Position numbers and translations under genes: made by a program | Source of the DNA: Methanococcoides methylutens | GTDB taxonomy: Archaea > Halobacteriota > Methanosarcinia > Methanosarcinales > Methanosarcinaceae | Reading direction: 5' to 3' | DNA length: 64,000 nucleotides | Assembly: GCF_000765475.1 (NCBI RefSeq) | Contig: NZ_JRHO01000014.1 | Span: 761,687 to 825,686, forward strand | The notes under the pieces: model-generated | Seen by the model: only the letters and a program-made list of their open reading frames with translations | Told to the model about the DNA's origin: nothing | The model's database searches: none | Shown: positions 1-8,511 of the stretch, piece after piece | How the letters are laid out: each line of letters opens with the position of its first letter | Numbering within the stretch: the first letter of the stretch is position 1

Positions 1-53
1 CATTTATCCAAATACAATAAAAAAGAAGGAAGGAGGAGCAATGATCCTGAGAT

Positions 54-1625
54 TCATTGCTCTTCTTCGAGGTACACTCCTTCAAGGTTAAGCCACGGAT
101 CCTCAGCAGTGATCTGGTATCCTTTTACGTAGCTATTGGCTGCGATGATCTTTTCTTCATGCACCAGATAGAATGCAGGCAGTTCTTCAAGTACCATGTC
201 CTGCAGGTCATAGTACAGCTGTTTCTGCTTTTCAGGATCAACTGTCGAATCTGCTGCATTTGCCAGCTTATCATACTCCGGGTTATTGTAATGTGAATAT
301 GGACAATAGGACTGATGGACAAAGAAATGGCGTGGGTAGGGTCCCCATACAAAATATCCTGTCCTGAAGATCACATCAAACTGACCTTCATTTTCAAGCT
401 TATTAATAGCTCCACTTTCCAGTACCTGTATATCCGCATCCATTCCTACCTTTTGCAACGTGCCCTGAATGGCTTCAGCCATTGGAACATGACGGGATGC
501 CCAGACGCCTTTTCCAACAACGATCGTTGCCTTAAGAGGTTCTCCGTTCTTCTCAAGAACTCCATCATTATCAGAGTCCTGCCAACCGGCTTCGTATAAT
601 ATATCCCTGGCTTTTTCCACGTTATATTCGTATAGGTCAAGTTCGGGGTTTGAATACATCATCACAGGAGAGAAAGCCCTGCCCTTGGCCGGAGATCCAA
701 TGCCTTCCAAAACCGTATTTACCATCTGCTCAGTATTAATGGAGTATGCCACAGCTTTTCTTACTTCCTTATCCTTGAACACTCCGCTATTGCAGTTGAA
801 TTGTAAAAAGTCCGTGAAGGTCGTTAATTTCCTGTATACATCAACATCAGGTTCTTCTTCCAGTCTCGAAACGTCATACTCAGGCAGTTTTATGGCCATG
901 TCGACTTCTTTTGTTTCAAGTGCCATCACACGGGTGGTGGCTTCAGGTATGACTTTGAAAGTGACAGTTTCAAGAGCTGGTTTGTCACCCCAATATTTGT
1001 CGTTCCTGACAAGCACGATCTCTTGGTCAGTGACCTGTTTCTCAAATTTAAAAGGACCTGTTCCAATAGGTTCTGCAAAATTCCCATTCTCATGAACACA
1101 GCTGGGACTCATGATGGGCCAGGCCACATGTGTAAGATAAAATGGCAATGGCATTGGTTTGTTCATGACGAATTTCACTGTGTTCTCATCGATGATCTCA
1201 ATATGATCCAGAGCTCTTAAAGCCCCCATCTTTTTGACATAAGATTCATTGCTGTAGGAAAATACAACCGAGTTCGCATCAAATGGTGTGCCATCATGGA
1301 AATATACGTCATCCCTCAGGTGGAATATCCATGTTTTCCCATCATCCGGTGTTTCCCATGATTCTGCCAATCCCGGCACTATGTTGAGATCTGTGTCCAG
1401 TCTTACAAGAGTTTCATATACCTGTGACCACACAAATCTGCCATCCCCATCGGGGAATTTGTCGAGATACCAGTTGTTTACATCGGTACTTATGCCAACT
1501 ACAAGTTCGTTTGTAGCATCATCTTCTTGCGGGGCTGTGCAACCAGCTGTTAATAAGACAGTCGCAATAAGCCCGCCCATAATTAGAAAGGTCAGGAAAT
1601 TACTCTTTTTATTCACCGCTATCAC
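54..1625 (-). CDS. ABC transporter solute-binding lipoprotein, peptide/nickel family (SBP_bac_5)
   Basis: Extracytoplasmic lipoprotein that binds the substrate of a dipeptide/oligopeptide/nickel-type ABC importer. The N-terminus has a positive stretch, a hydrophobic segment and the lipobox LTAGC, followed by an acidic linker. Family 5 features include AESWETPDDGKTWIFHLRD and HDGTPFDANSVVFSY near residues 85-125, and the length (about 520 aa) is usual. The start is GTG at 1625 with GGTGGG about 9 nt upstream; GTG at 1616 with AAGGAT upstream is equally possible. The gene overlaps the end of the upstream methyltransferase gene by 17 nt, so the two are probably cotranscribed. Downstream (positions 14-36, T-rich on the minus strand) looks like a poly-U terminator, so permease and ATPase genes are not immediately next. 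Whether the substrate is a peptide, Ni chelate or opine cannot be read from the sequence. Confidence 0.9.
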   Translation of the reverse strand: MIAVNKKSNFLTFLIMGGLIATVLLTAGCTAPQEDDATNELVVGISTDVNNWYLDKFPDGDGRFVWSQVYETLVRLDTDLNIVPGLAESWETPDDGKTWIFHLRDDVYFHDGTPFDANSVVFSYSNESYVKKMGALRALDHIEIIDENTVKFVMNKPMPLPFYLTHVAWPIMSPSCVHENGNFAEPIGTGPFKFEKQVTDQEIVLVRNDKYWGDKPALETVTFKVIPEATTRVMALETKEVDMAIKLPEYDVSRLEEEPDVDVYRKLTTFTDFLQFNCNSGVFKDKEVRKAVAYSINTEQMVNTVLEGIGSPAKGRAFSPVMMYSNPELDLYEYNVEKARDILYEAGWQDSDNDGVLEKNGEPLKATIVVGKGVWASRHVPMAEAIQGTLQKVGMDADIQVLESGAINKLENEGQFDVIFRTGYFVWGPYPRHFFVHQSYCPYSHYNNPEYDKLANAADSTVDPEKQKQLYYDLQDMVLEELPAFYLVHEEKIIAANSYVKGYQITAEDPWLNLEGVYLEEEQ

Positions 1626-2469
1626 ATCCTTTTTCCCACCACATCTTCACACGCGTGGTCAATCCTCTCAGGATAACGGCGCCATCATCATCTTCTTCAA
1701 GGTGGTCTTTAAGGTAGTCTCTTAGGATTGCATCCTGATGTTGTTCAGTGATGTTAAAATAAGACTTAAAATGGTCAACAGACTCTTCCTCGGAGGAAAA
1801 ACGGTGGACATGCTCAAATGGAATGACATTTATGTGCGGATAAATACCCATCCGGTAAAGCACATTATAAAGAATGTCGCATTTCGGTGCAGGATAATAA
1901 TTGGTCCCATGAAGGGAAGGCCACAATGCTTTAAAGTTAGCGTCCCATGAGGTTTCTCCTGCAAACCAGTAAATGTAAACATATCTTGAGGAGGCTGCCT
2001 CCATTTTCCGAACAGCTTCTTTTATGTCGGGCATTCCCAGAGAGTAGGAGGCTATTACCACATCGTAGGATCCTTCAAGATCAGATCCAATTTCGACATC
2101 CTCCCAGCGTTTATGAACACACTTGATGTTACCAATATCATTTTCTGTGATCTGGTCTTGCAACACACCAATCATGCCAGGAGAAGGTTCAACCGCAGTG
2201 ACATGAGATACCATTTCAGAAAGTGGGATTGCAAGTGTACCCGGTCCTGCTCCAATATCAAGAACTCTGGATTCCGGTGTTAAAGGAAGATCTTTGAGGG
2301 TATTTTCGATCAGTTTCTCCCCCTTTCCCTGAAACATTTTCAAAAATAGTTGTGCATTTTCTTTTTTGTCCCAGATAGCAGCACAATCTACAGCATGTTG
2401 TGATTGGTTCTGCATTAACATCTGTTCTTTCCAGACCTCATTCCAGTCGATCATATCTCTGTTCATCAT
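1609..2469 (-). CDS. Class I SAM-dependent methyltransferase (methyltransferase 11/25 type)
   Basis: Cytoplasmic methyltransferase of 286 aa with Rossmann-type motif I VLDIGAGPGTLAIPL at residues 69-83, an acidic residue after strand 2 (TAVEPSPGM), and the motif YDVVIASYSLGMPDIKEA for the post-motif region. The acceptor substrate is unknown. Start at ATG 2469 (a second ATG follows directly), with AGGAAT upstream. The 3' end overlaps the solute-binding protein gene, which makes a two-gene operon. This pairing with a family 5 binding protein suggests, but does not prove, a role in making or modifying a transported metal chelate or amino-acid derivative. A promoter and a possible operator lie directly upstream. 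Confidence 0.85.
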   Translation of the reverse strand: MMNRDMIDWNEVWKEQMLMQNQSQHAVDCAAIWDKKENAQLFLKMFQGKGEKLIENTLKDLPLTPESRVLDIGAGPGTLAIPLSEMVSHVTAVEPSPGMIGVLQDQITENDIGNIKCVHKRWEDVEIGSDLEGSYDVVIASYSLGMPDIKEAVRKMEAASSRYVYIYWFAGETSWDANFKALWPSLHGTNYYPAPKCDILYNVLYRMGIYPHINVIPFEHVHRFSSEEESVDHFKSYFNITEQHQDAILRDYLKDHLEEDDDGAVILRGLTTRVKMWWEKGCDSGE

Positions 2470-2516
2470 TATTCCTAGCTCTTTGTATTTTGAATATAAT
2501 GTTGAATCGACTTATT

Positions 2517-2554
2517 GCATATAAAAATGCCTATTTGTAACAACTAATGTTACA
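2517..2554 (-). promoter_or_regulatory. Putative promoter with TGTAAC/GTTACA operator for the methyltransferase/binding-protein operon
   Basis: On the minus strand a TATA-like stretch (complement of gcatataaaaatgcc, 2517-2528) sits about 50 nt upstream of the start codon. Just upstream of it is a perfect inverted repeat, TGTAAC-N7-GTTACA (2536-2554), in a position where an activator or repressor would touch the BRE/TATA complex. Seen directly; the regulator is unknown. Confidence 0.4.
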
Positions 2555-2679
2555 GTGTTAACTGTTCGTATGACATGCCCTATGGGATATAAAAGATAAA
2601 GAGGAACTTTCTCATCTGAATATTAACAAATGCCGAGACTGGAACAATTAAAGAGTGTTTGACCCCAGCTTTGACCGGA

Positions 2680-2993
2680 GGAGTATTTTTCTGCATGAGG
2701 AAAGATCACCCACCTGCAAAGTAGGCCCACAGGAGATACCACGAGTCAGATAAAAAGCAAATCACTTTAAGGATAAATGAACTTTCAAAACTGGTAGAAG
2801 ATGCTGTATCCGCAGACGGGTCGAACATCGGCATGAACAACAAGGCCGCCGCCGGTCAGCTTGTCCCGCATGCCCACGTCCACATCATTCCCAGTTCGAA
2901 GAAGACGGCGGCGGATCCATGCATTCCATTGTGTCTGTAAAAGGCGCAGCGGATGATCTGGAGGAGATGGCGGAGCTTTTGGTGATGGAGTGA
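2680..2993 (+). pseudogene. Decayed HIT-family (histidine triad) hydrolase gene
   Basis: Remnant of a histidine-triad nucleotide hydrolase. The frame starting near 2743 reads into NIGMNNKAAAGQLVPHAHVHIIP, which contains the HxHxHxx catalytic triad at about 2869-2892. One base is then missing, so the conserved tail FEEDGGGSMHSIVSV continues in the next frame and ends at TGA 2991-2993. Upstream, the usual start (Cys-rich strand plus GEIP) is split by a stop and another shift (PQEIPRV around 2725-2745). At least two frame disruptions and a stop make a functional protein unlikely. GC is clearly higher than in the flanking DNA, which hints at foreign origin or different constraint. A TATA-like GGATATAAAAGA (2583-2594) may be its old promoter. 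Confidence 0.7.
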
Positions 2994-3375
2994 GGAGTTA
3001 ATCCTCATTTTTTTGCATTCCTCACATCACGTGATCATTAAGGCTCATTTGCCCAGCACTCATTGGAGATATCCTACTTTTTGACGGCAGGTAGCCTGTT
3101 CAAGAGATTATTTTCTCATTTTAATTCTTGTTCTTCTATTACCAATCAGAAGACAGACACCTTTTTAATCACAATATTAAGAGTGTTATACAAATCATTG
3201 GTTTACCCATATTGATAAATCATGTAATCAAAAAAGATAGTGTTAAATATTTCCACATTTTAACATATTTTCAGGTTCCCAGGCAGACTTTGCTCTTACT
3301 CCATCCACGCAAGCAAGGAGATTCCAGAAAAGCTGCCCGGAACCACATTAACAGACAACCAAACGAGATGAGGAA

Positions 3376-3510
3376 ATGAGAGAAGAATCCGAACAGCCAA
3401 TGGAAACATGCAAACAGAACAGCGACCGGAACCTGTGCGTTTTCATACGCACCACAAAGACATATCATAAGCTCGCAAAGGAGCAGGACTACTACAGAGG
3501 ACCAAAATAA
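3376..3510 (+). CDS. Possible small hydrophilic protein, 44 aa
   Basis: Short open frame beginning MREESEQPMETCKQ and ending EQDYYRGPK, charged and without membrane segments. It lies between the HIT remnant and the 3' end of the helicase gene, on the opposite strand to the latter. The ribosome-binding context (GAGATGAGGAA) is weak. I do not recognise a family. The amino-acid composition is protein-like, but the gap of more than 1 kb around it is otherwise decayed sequence, so it may be a fragment of a lost gene. No other supported gene was found in 2994-3602. Confidence 0.22.
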   Translation: MREESEQPMETCKQNSDRNLCVFIRTTKTYHKLAKEQDYYRGPK

Positions 3511-3602
3511 TTGAAGTGAAATGAGGGTGTTGGGGAGAGAAAGGGGATAGTAGCGGAGCTTTGTATACGGATTTGGAAAAACGAAAATCAAGTCCAAATC
3601 CA

Positions 3603-6527
3603 TTAACTACTTGGTGCTGTAATGTACTCGTAAATCGAATCTTCAACAGGATGATTCATTTTATATCTTACTTTTACAACTGAAACACTTTTATTGTTGT
3701 CATCAATCAAAGTAGCTTCTTTGAAGCTTTCATCTATAGGAGTCACATCGCCCATATAGTAGAAATCATTGCTTTCACCATTGCTTTTTTTGATGAATAA
3801 AGGTAATCTAAGTCCATCTCTGTAATTTTTGATGGTAGAAACATCTTTGCTATCCAATTTTCGTCTGGATTTAGACATCCATTCAAATTCAGAATTATTG
3901 ACAAAACCTTCTTCATATTTCGTAGTACTCGAAATATGCTCTTCTTTGTGATAGTTTACGAATATTGGACAATTTGTTTTTTGAGGACTAATTAGATAGC
4001 CACCAACATTTTGTGCTAAAGGATTCTGATCCCAGTTCAGAATTCTAAAAACATCTTTCCTAGAATATTTCTGATACAATACGAAGCCATCAACATACTT
4101 ATTTTTGTCAAAATTTCTATTATAAGTTGTTTCGGAATAATCCAGCATGTCATTAAGAAAGCACAAGAAAGCCTCATTTTTGAGTAAATCTATAAATTCA
4201 TCACTAAATGAAATTAGTCCGTTTGCATAAGAAACGATGCTTAAATCATATATCTCACTTACACTCACTAACTTTTTATTATGATTTTCAGTTACAAATT
4301 CAAAATTGATATTTTTGACACACGATTCTATTGTTTCATCAGGAATAGAAATTCCATATTTATCAAAAATAATTGCTTTAAATTCTTCCTTTAACAGAAT
4401 ATTTCCAGAAATCAGTTTTTTAAGAATAATGACTTCTTCGACCCTCTTAGTGTTTGCAATTTCATTGGAAAATAACTCGAGGAGCTTGATTTCCTTTTCA
4501 GATAGTTTATTTTCTAAGGATTCTTCTTGACCCAATACAAAGTTAAAATAGGATTTTGAATAGCTTACATACAAATGTGGATCTCGGGAACCATGTTCCA
4601 AAAAGTCCATCATCATAGGAATTCTACCAACCTTGAACTTTAAAAGCTCGTAATCTTTTACAAGGTCTTTTTTGAGATGTAAATTTGCTTTGTCAATTGC
4701 TGCAAAAATCCTTTCATGTGTAATTTTATCAAAATTAATAGTTGAAGCACCCGGAATTAAACTGCTTCCACTTAGCATCAGTTTACGCAATGTATCCTTG
4801 TTGTAAGTAGTGTCTCCGTATAACGCAATTGGAACTAAGTAGCTATTATTGTAATTACCTATGAAATCAATCACAGTTAGGTATTCTTTGTCGTTAGCTT
4901 TACGCAATCCTCTTCCTAATTGCTGTACAAAGATTATGGCTGATGCAGTGGGTCTCAACATAATGATTTGATTTACTTTTGGAATATCAACTCCTTCATT
5001 GAAGATATCAACAGTAAAGATGTAATCTAATTTTTCAGATGAATCATAACTTTCCAATCTGTTTATTGCATCAATCCTCTCTTCCTCACTATTTTTTCCA
5101 GATAGTGAAACCGTTTTGTATCCCCTTGTATTAAATACATCAGACAATCCCTGACTTTCAGCTACACTGCTACAAAAAATGAGTCCTCTAACACAGCCAT
5201 TATCACAGCCATAAAATTCAGCTTTTTCAATGATCCTATCTACACGCTCTTTTGCTGTTAACAAAGAAAAAGCTGCATCTTCCTCTAAAACTTGACCACC
5301 TACACTAACATCCATTACACCAAAATAGTGAAAAGTCGATAACATTTTTTCTTCTAAAGCTCTGTGCAAACGGATTTCGTATGCAATATTGTGTTCAAAT
5401 TGAGAAAAGATATCGAATCCATCTGTCCTTTCAGGAGTAGCAGTCATACCCAACAAAAATCCTGGTTTAAAATGATTGAGGATTTTTTGATAAGTTTCTG
5501 CCCCTGCTCTATGAGTTTCGTCTATAACGATATAGTCAAAATGACTTTCATCGAATTGACTTAAATGTGCATCTCTTGAAATTGTTTGGATCGTAGAAAA
5601 TATAAAATCAGCATCAAGTTCTTTTTTATTTCCTGAGTAAATACCCATGCTTCGAGTATTTCCAAAAATCTTTTTGAAGCTTTTCATAGCATTTTCTGCA
5701 ATGTTTCTTCGATGTACTACAAATAAAAACTTTTTTGGATTATATGCCTTCACATCAAATGCAGACAGATATGTTTTCCCTGTACCAGTTGCAGAAATTA
5801 ATAAAGCCTTATCTTTATTATTTGACCTTAAATCTTTCAAGTTTGCCAATGCTTCCTTTTGCATTGCATTGGCAGTTATTGAATCATTGTGGCGATCTTC
5901 AATGCTGTTTCTTGAATTTGAAATGAATTTCTTTTTCAAATTATAATCTAATGCATAAGAATTAATGAATTCATCATCCACCGATACAGCATTTTCAAAC
6001 TCATTTCTAAATTCATTAATTGAATCAGCTATCAATTTTGAGTCACACATAGCTGAAATTTTTAAGTTCCACTCTCTATTTGAGCATAATGCATTGGCTG
6101 TAAGATTACTACTTCCAATAATCAAATTATATCGATTGCTTTTTTTGAATAGGTATCCTTTTGCATGGAAATCACAATTTACTGCTATCTTTAAGTCAAT
6201 ATTTTTGAACTTTGACAAAGACCTCAATGCTTCTGGCTGAGTGAAATATTGATATTGAGATACCAATACTTTTCCATTAATTCCAGCTTTTTCAAGTTCT
6301 TGGAATGAATTAATTAGACTAGTTACACCACTTTTTGTTGCAAAAGCTACTGAAAACCAAAACTCGTCACAATTTTTTAATTCCCTAGAGATAGTCTGTA
6401 GTACTTTTTTCCCATTTTCAGAATCATTTACTAGTAACTCTGGGAGGTACTCTTTTTTTGAAGTTAAAGACTGGTCAATAAAGCCAGTTTTCAAGCTATC
6501 TAATAAAGATACAGGAAAGTTATCCAT
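3603..6527 (-). CDS. PLD-nuclease/superfamily 2 helicase/DUF3427 protein (putative defence or DNA-repair helicase)
   Basis: Large 974-aa cytoplasmic protein. An N-terminal phospholipase D-type nuclease domain (about residues 35-175) carries the HKD-like HAKGYLFKK (121-129) and IIGSSNLTANAL. Then comes a type III restriction/DEAD-like helicase: Walker A ATGTGKT (246-252), Walker B DETH (336-339), TATPERTDG, and a C-terminal RecA lobe with QQLGRGLRK. The last 350 residues match the DUF3427 type by layout. The preceding gene, on the same strand and only one base away, is a NUDIX hydrolase; such pairs are common in variable genome regions. AT content is higher than in core genes of the window, consistent with horizontal transfer. 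It resembles restriction-like or anti-phage helicases, but no such role is proved. Confidence 0.85.
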   Translation of the reverse strand: MDNFPVSLLDSLKTGFIDQSLTSKKEYLPELLVNDSENGKKVLQTISRELKNCDEFWFSVAFATKSGVTSLINSFQELEKAGINGKVLVSQYQYFTQPEALRSLSKFKNIDLKIAVNCDFHAKGYLFKKSNRYNLIIGSSNLTANALCSNREWNLKISAMCDSKLIADSINEFRNEFENAVSVDDEFINSYALDYNLKKKFISNSRNSIEDRHNDSITANAMQKEALANLKDLRSNNKDKALLISATGTGKTYLSAFDVKAYNPKKFLFVVHRRNIAENAMKSFKKIFGNTRSMGIYSGNKKELDADFIFSTIQTISRDAHLSQFDESHFDYIVIDETHRAGAETYQKILNHFKPGFLLGMTATPERTDGFDIFSQFEHNIAYEIRLHRALEEKMLSTFHYFGVMDVSVGGQVLEEDAAFSLLTAKERVDRIIEKAEFYGCDNGCVRGLIFCSSVAESQGLSDVFNTRGYKTVSLSGKNSEEERIDAINRLESYDSSEKLDYIFTVDIFNEGVDIPKVNQIIMLRPTASAIIFVQQLGRGLRKANDKEYLTVIDFIGNYNNSYLVPIALYGDTTYNKDTLRKLMLSGSSLIPGASTINFDKITHERIFAAIDKANLHLKKDLVKDYELLKFKVGRIPMMMDFLEHGSRDPHLYVSYSKSYFNFVLGQEESLENKLSEKEIKLLELFSNEIANTKRVEEVIILKKLISGNILLKEEFKAIIFDKYGISIPDETIESCVKNINFEFVTENHNKKLVSVSEIYDLSIVSYANGLISFSDEFIDLLKNEAFLCFLNDMLDYSETTYNRNFDKNKYVDGFVLYQKYSRKDVFRILNWDQNPLAQNVGGYLISPQKTNCPIFVNYHKEEHISSTTKYEEGFVNNSEFEWMSKSRRKLDSKDVSTIKNYRDGLRLPLFIKKSNGESNDFYYMGDVTPIDESFKEATLIDDNNKSVSVVKVRYKMNHPVEDSIYEYITAPSS

Positions 6528-6528
6528 T

Positions 6529-6924
6529 TTAACATTCCTTCATTAATTTTGAAACAATTGGAAGATCCGCTTCAGCCCAATCCAAAATTAATAAATTTTC
6601 TGGATTTAACCACTTGAACTCAATGTGTTCTTTCAGATTAAATGTTGAATTTAAAGCACTGCAAATGAAACTGTGCATAGTAACACTAAAATCAGGATAC
6701 TAATGATTTACAGTTAGAAACTCCCTCTCAATTTCTATATTTAGATCGAGTTCCTCTAATAATTCACGTTCTAATGCTTGTTCTTTAGTTTCATCAGGTT
6801 CTATTTTTCCACCTGGAAATTCATATTTTAAAGAAATATAATCGTATTTTCCATGATCCCTTTGAACACATAGAACTCTGTCATCATCCATGATTATTGC
6901 TGCAACTACTTCATAGTGCTTCAT
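6529..6924 (-). CDS. NUDIX hydrolase (MutT-like) with one in-frame UAG (candidate pyrrolysine protein)
   Basis: 131-aa NUDIX hydrolase expected to cleave nucleoside diphosphate-X substrates such as damaged (d)NTPs. The Nudix box runs from G39 (GKIEPDETKEQALERELLEE). After residue 74 (TVNH) there is an in-frame TAG at 6700-6702. The same frame continues with convincing family sequence, YPDFSVTMHSFIC, then LKEHIEFKWL, NLLILDWAEADLPIV, and ends with TAA at 6529-6531, one base before the helicase ATG. With readthrough the length is exactly that of the MutT family; without it the protein would lose its C-terminal half. In relatives the position is usually a polar residue before YPD, so a CAG-to-TAG change is a simple origin. 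Pyrrolysine insertion is the favoured reading; a recent nonsense mutation is the alternative. Confidence 0.75.
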
Positions 6925-6960
6925 TTGTTTTGTACATCCCGGAAAATATGATAACTGAGA

Positions 6961-6978
6961 TAATTTATAAACCTTTTT
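6961..6978 (-). promoter_or_regulatory. BRE/TATA promoter of the NUDIX-helicase operon
   Basis: On the minus strand AAAAAGGTTTATAAATTA reads as a purine-rich BRE followed by a TATA box (TTTATAAAT), about 40 nt upstream of the NUDIX start codon. Spacing predicts a transcript start near 6940 and a short leader. The rest of 6979-7139 is AT-rich with no feature seen. Confidence 0.5.
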
Positions 6979-7139
6979 AAAATTAACAAGGACCTATATT
7001 TTTTCAAAAACACAACGATCAGAATAAGACTAAATAAACTACTAAAATGAGCTTTTTTAGAAAGTACAAATATTCCCACTCGGATTTCCCCAGTTTGAGA
7101 TCAAGAATAGATAACTTTCCAGGCTGTTTGGATTAAGAG

Positions 7140-7280
7140 ATGGAGAAATGTGAAGTCTGCCACGATGAACATATTGATGAATTGATATCACCATTTCAGC
7201 ATTGCAATGAGATAAAGTGCCCACTAATGCTGTTTTTACAAGAACTTCGTGCAGGAATACAGAGGAAAAGATTTAAATAA
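7140..7280 (+). CDS. 46-aa Cys/His microprotein (possible zinc ribbon)
   Basis: Small open frame starting MEKCEVCHDEHIDELI and ending at TAA 7278-7280. It has the pattern C4-x2-C7-H8, H21-C22 and C27, that is CxxC...C-x4-C, which fits a single zinc site, and a basic tail (QRKRFK). The length and composition are typical of archaeal zinc microproteins, which often act as regulators or adaptors. It precedes a two-TM protein and another small Cys-rich frame on the same strand. No known family recognised; the ribosome-binding site is weak. Confidence 0.45.
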   Translation: MEKCEVCHDEHIDELISPFQHCNEIKCPLMLFLQELRAGIQRKRFK

Positions 7281-7290
7281 AACATATAAG

Positions 7291-7533
7291 ATGCTATACC
7301 CAAATCCAATGCAAACTTGTATTGAATTTTATAAAGTGGTGGTAATCATTCAAGATAAAAAAGTTAAAATATTAATCGTTTCGTTAGTTGCAATTTCTTT
7401 GTTGCTGATATACAATTTAAGCTCTCTTTTAGGAAGGAACATAAGTTCACATAAAGCAATACCCTTGCTTTTTATCACAATCGGATTTTCGATCATCGGG
7501 ATGGTCTACCTGCTGGAAACCAGGAGAGTTTAA
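7291..7533 (+). CDS. Small membrane protein, two TM helices
   Basis: About 80 aa with two predicted membrane segments (KILIVSLVAISLLLIYNL and IPLLFITIGFSIIGMVYLL) and short basic tails. The start is uncertain: a longer frame begins at GTG 7249 but overlaps the Cys/His microprotein. ATG 7291 and 7309 are alternatives. A TATA-like ACATATAAG (7282-7290) and the purine-rich AAGTGGTGG (7333-7341) would suit a later start such as GTG 7336. No function can be assigned. Confidence 0.45.
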   Translation: MLYPNPMQTCIEFYKVVVIIQDKKVKILIVSLVAISLLLIYNLSSLLGRNISSHKAIPLLFITIGFSIIGMVYLLETRRV

Positions 7534-7547
7534 GCGGGAAACAAACA

Positions 7548-7667
7548 ATGTTACAGGAAGCGAGATCTTCCTGCATTGGCAGATGTGAGAGAGGAAATTC
7601 TCGTCGTGTGCTGTGTTGGAGTGACAAATGCATGGCAAACGTCATGAATGAGTGTGGAAAGGAGTAA
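7548..7667 (+). CDS. Possible 39-aa Cys-rich peptide
   Basis: Open frame MLQEARSSCIGRCERGNS... ending CGKE then TAA, with five cysteines in 39 residues (positions 9, 13, 23, 28 and 36). It follows the small membrane protein by 14 nt. A metal-binding or Fe-S microprotein is conceivable, but the frame may also be the remnant of a larger gene. GC is higher than upstream. No family recognised. Confidence 0.25.
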   Translation: MLQEARSSCIGRCERGNSRRVLCWSDKCMANVMNECGKE

Positions 7668-7736
7668 AGAGCTGATATTTTTTATATAAAATAAAAAAGG
7701 TGTGGTCAACACTTGAACCAGATCACCAAATAGCTC

Positions 7737-8243
7737 TTAAGTCTCCTCATCCGTTAAATATGCGCAACCCTGCTGCCTAAGTTTTGCAATACACTTATCA
7801 GCGAGTTCTCGTCCAATATGTAAATTTGAGGCTTTCCGGTAAACATCTTCAAGTAACACTTTATCGGAAGGGGAAGATGATCGAAGCTGGGCGATTATCT
7901 CACGTATGACCTCTATATCTCCACTTGAAACTGTCACCTCTTTATTATCGGCAGACAGTTTATTTTCTTTAATTTTTTCAATAGAGTTAGCTTCTAAAAC
8001 AAAATCGCCGGTAGTAGATGTTGATCTGAAGTCTGCTTTCAGCACTCCGGTTGCAATGATCTTATCTTTAACATTTACAGTATCCACCAGGTCCCCTACC
8101 AGATGAACGATCAATGACCCTGGCTCATAGATATTATCGAATTCCTTGATCTCAATCTGCCAAGAAGCGTTCATGGTTGAAACTTCACCTTCAACAGATA
8201 TTGTATTTGAAAGATCCTTGCTCCTAATATCCCTTATTTTCAA
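7737..8243 (-). CDS. MCM-like OB-fold/winged-helix protein lacking the AAA+ ATPase
   Basis: 168-aa protein. Residues 1-100 read like the OB-fold part of replicative MCM helicases (SVEGEVSTMNASWQIEIKEF, then a strand-rich region ending VLEANSIEKI). Residues 110-168 resemble the MCM C-terminal winged helix (IEVIREIIAQLRSSSPSDKV, LADKCIAKLRQQGCAYLT). The whole AAA+ core is absent, so it cannot be a helicase by itself. It could be a DNA-binding accessory factor or an RPA-like single-strand binder. It is a single gene between small ORFs and a kinase remnant. The family match is by eye and only moderately certain. Confidence 0.55.
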   Translation of the reverse strand: MKIRDIRSKDLSNTISVEGEVSTMNASWQIEIKEFDNIYEPGSLIVHLVGDLVDTVNVKDKIIATGVLKADFRSTSTTGDFVLEANSIEKIKENKLSADNKEVTVSSGDIEVIREIIAQLRSSSPSDKVLLEDVYRKASNLHIGRELADKCIAKLRQQGCAYLTDEET

Positions 8244-8366
8244 ATTTCCACTCCTGCTAATATGAATAACACACTCAACTATTATTAATGTTGTAGCAAT
8301 ACCTCGAATTGATCAGGAACACAGATTTTGGTGATATTGTCAACGCTGTCCACATCACAAATATGG

Positions 8367-8507
8367 GCCACCGGGCTTGGCCTTGCAATTGTCAAGAAAT
8401 TTGTGGAAATGCATGGTGGCGACATTTGGGTTGAAAGTAAACTCGGAAAAGGAAGTACCTTCGGATTTAGCATACCTATAGACAAAAAAACTTCAATAAG
8501 ATCCTAA
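8367..8507 (+). pseudogene. C-terminal remnant of a histidine kinase
   Basis: The frame from 8367 encodes [19 protein letters not shown] and then [18 protein letters not shown] before TAA 8505-8507. This is the G2 box and last strands of an HATPase_c domain. No matching kinase core precedes it: upstream sequence (8283-8366) has no open frame with N or G1 boxes. It is therefore the tail of a deleted sensor kinase gene and part of the decayed stretch 2.5-8.7 kb. Confidence 0.7.
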
Positions 8508-8511
8508 TTCA

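Noticed and set aside
3128-3379. 83-aa plus-strand frame before the helicase 3' end
   Set aside because: Composition is not protein-like, it has no ribosome-binding site, and it ends in the same place as the better small frame at 3376.
3271-3603. 110-aa hydrophobic frame on the minus strand starting at the helicase stop (TAATG)
   Set aside because: Despite the overlapping ATG, composition is skewed to Phe/Leu/Cys/Trp as in antisense of AT-rich DNA, with no conserved-looking domain or ribosome site.
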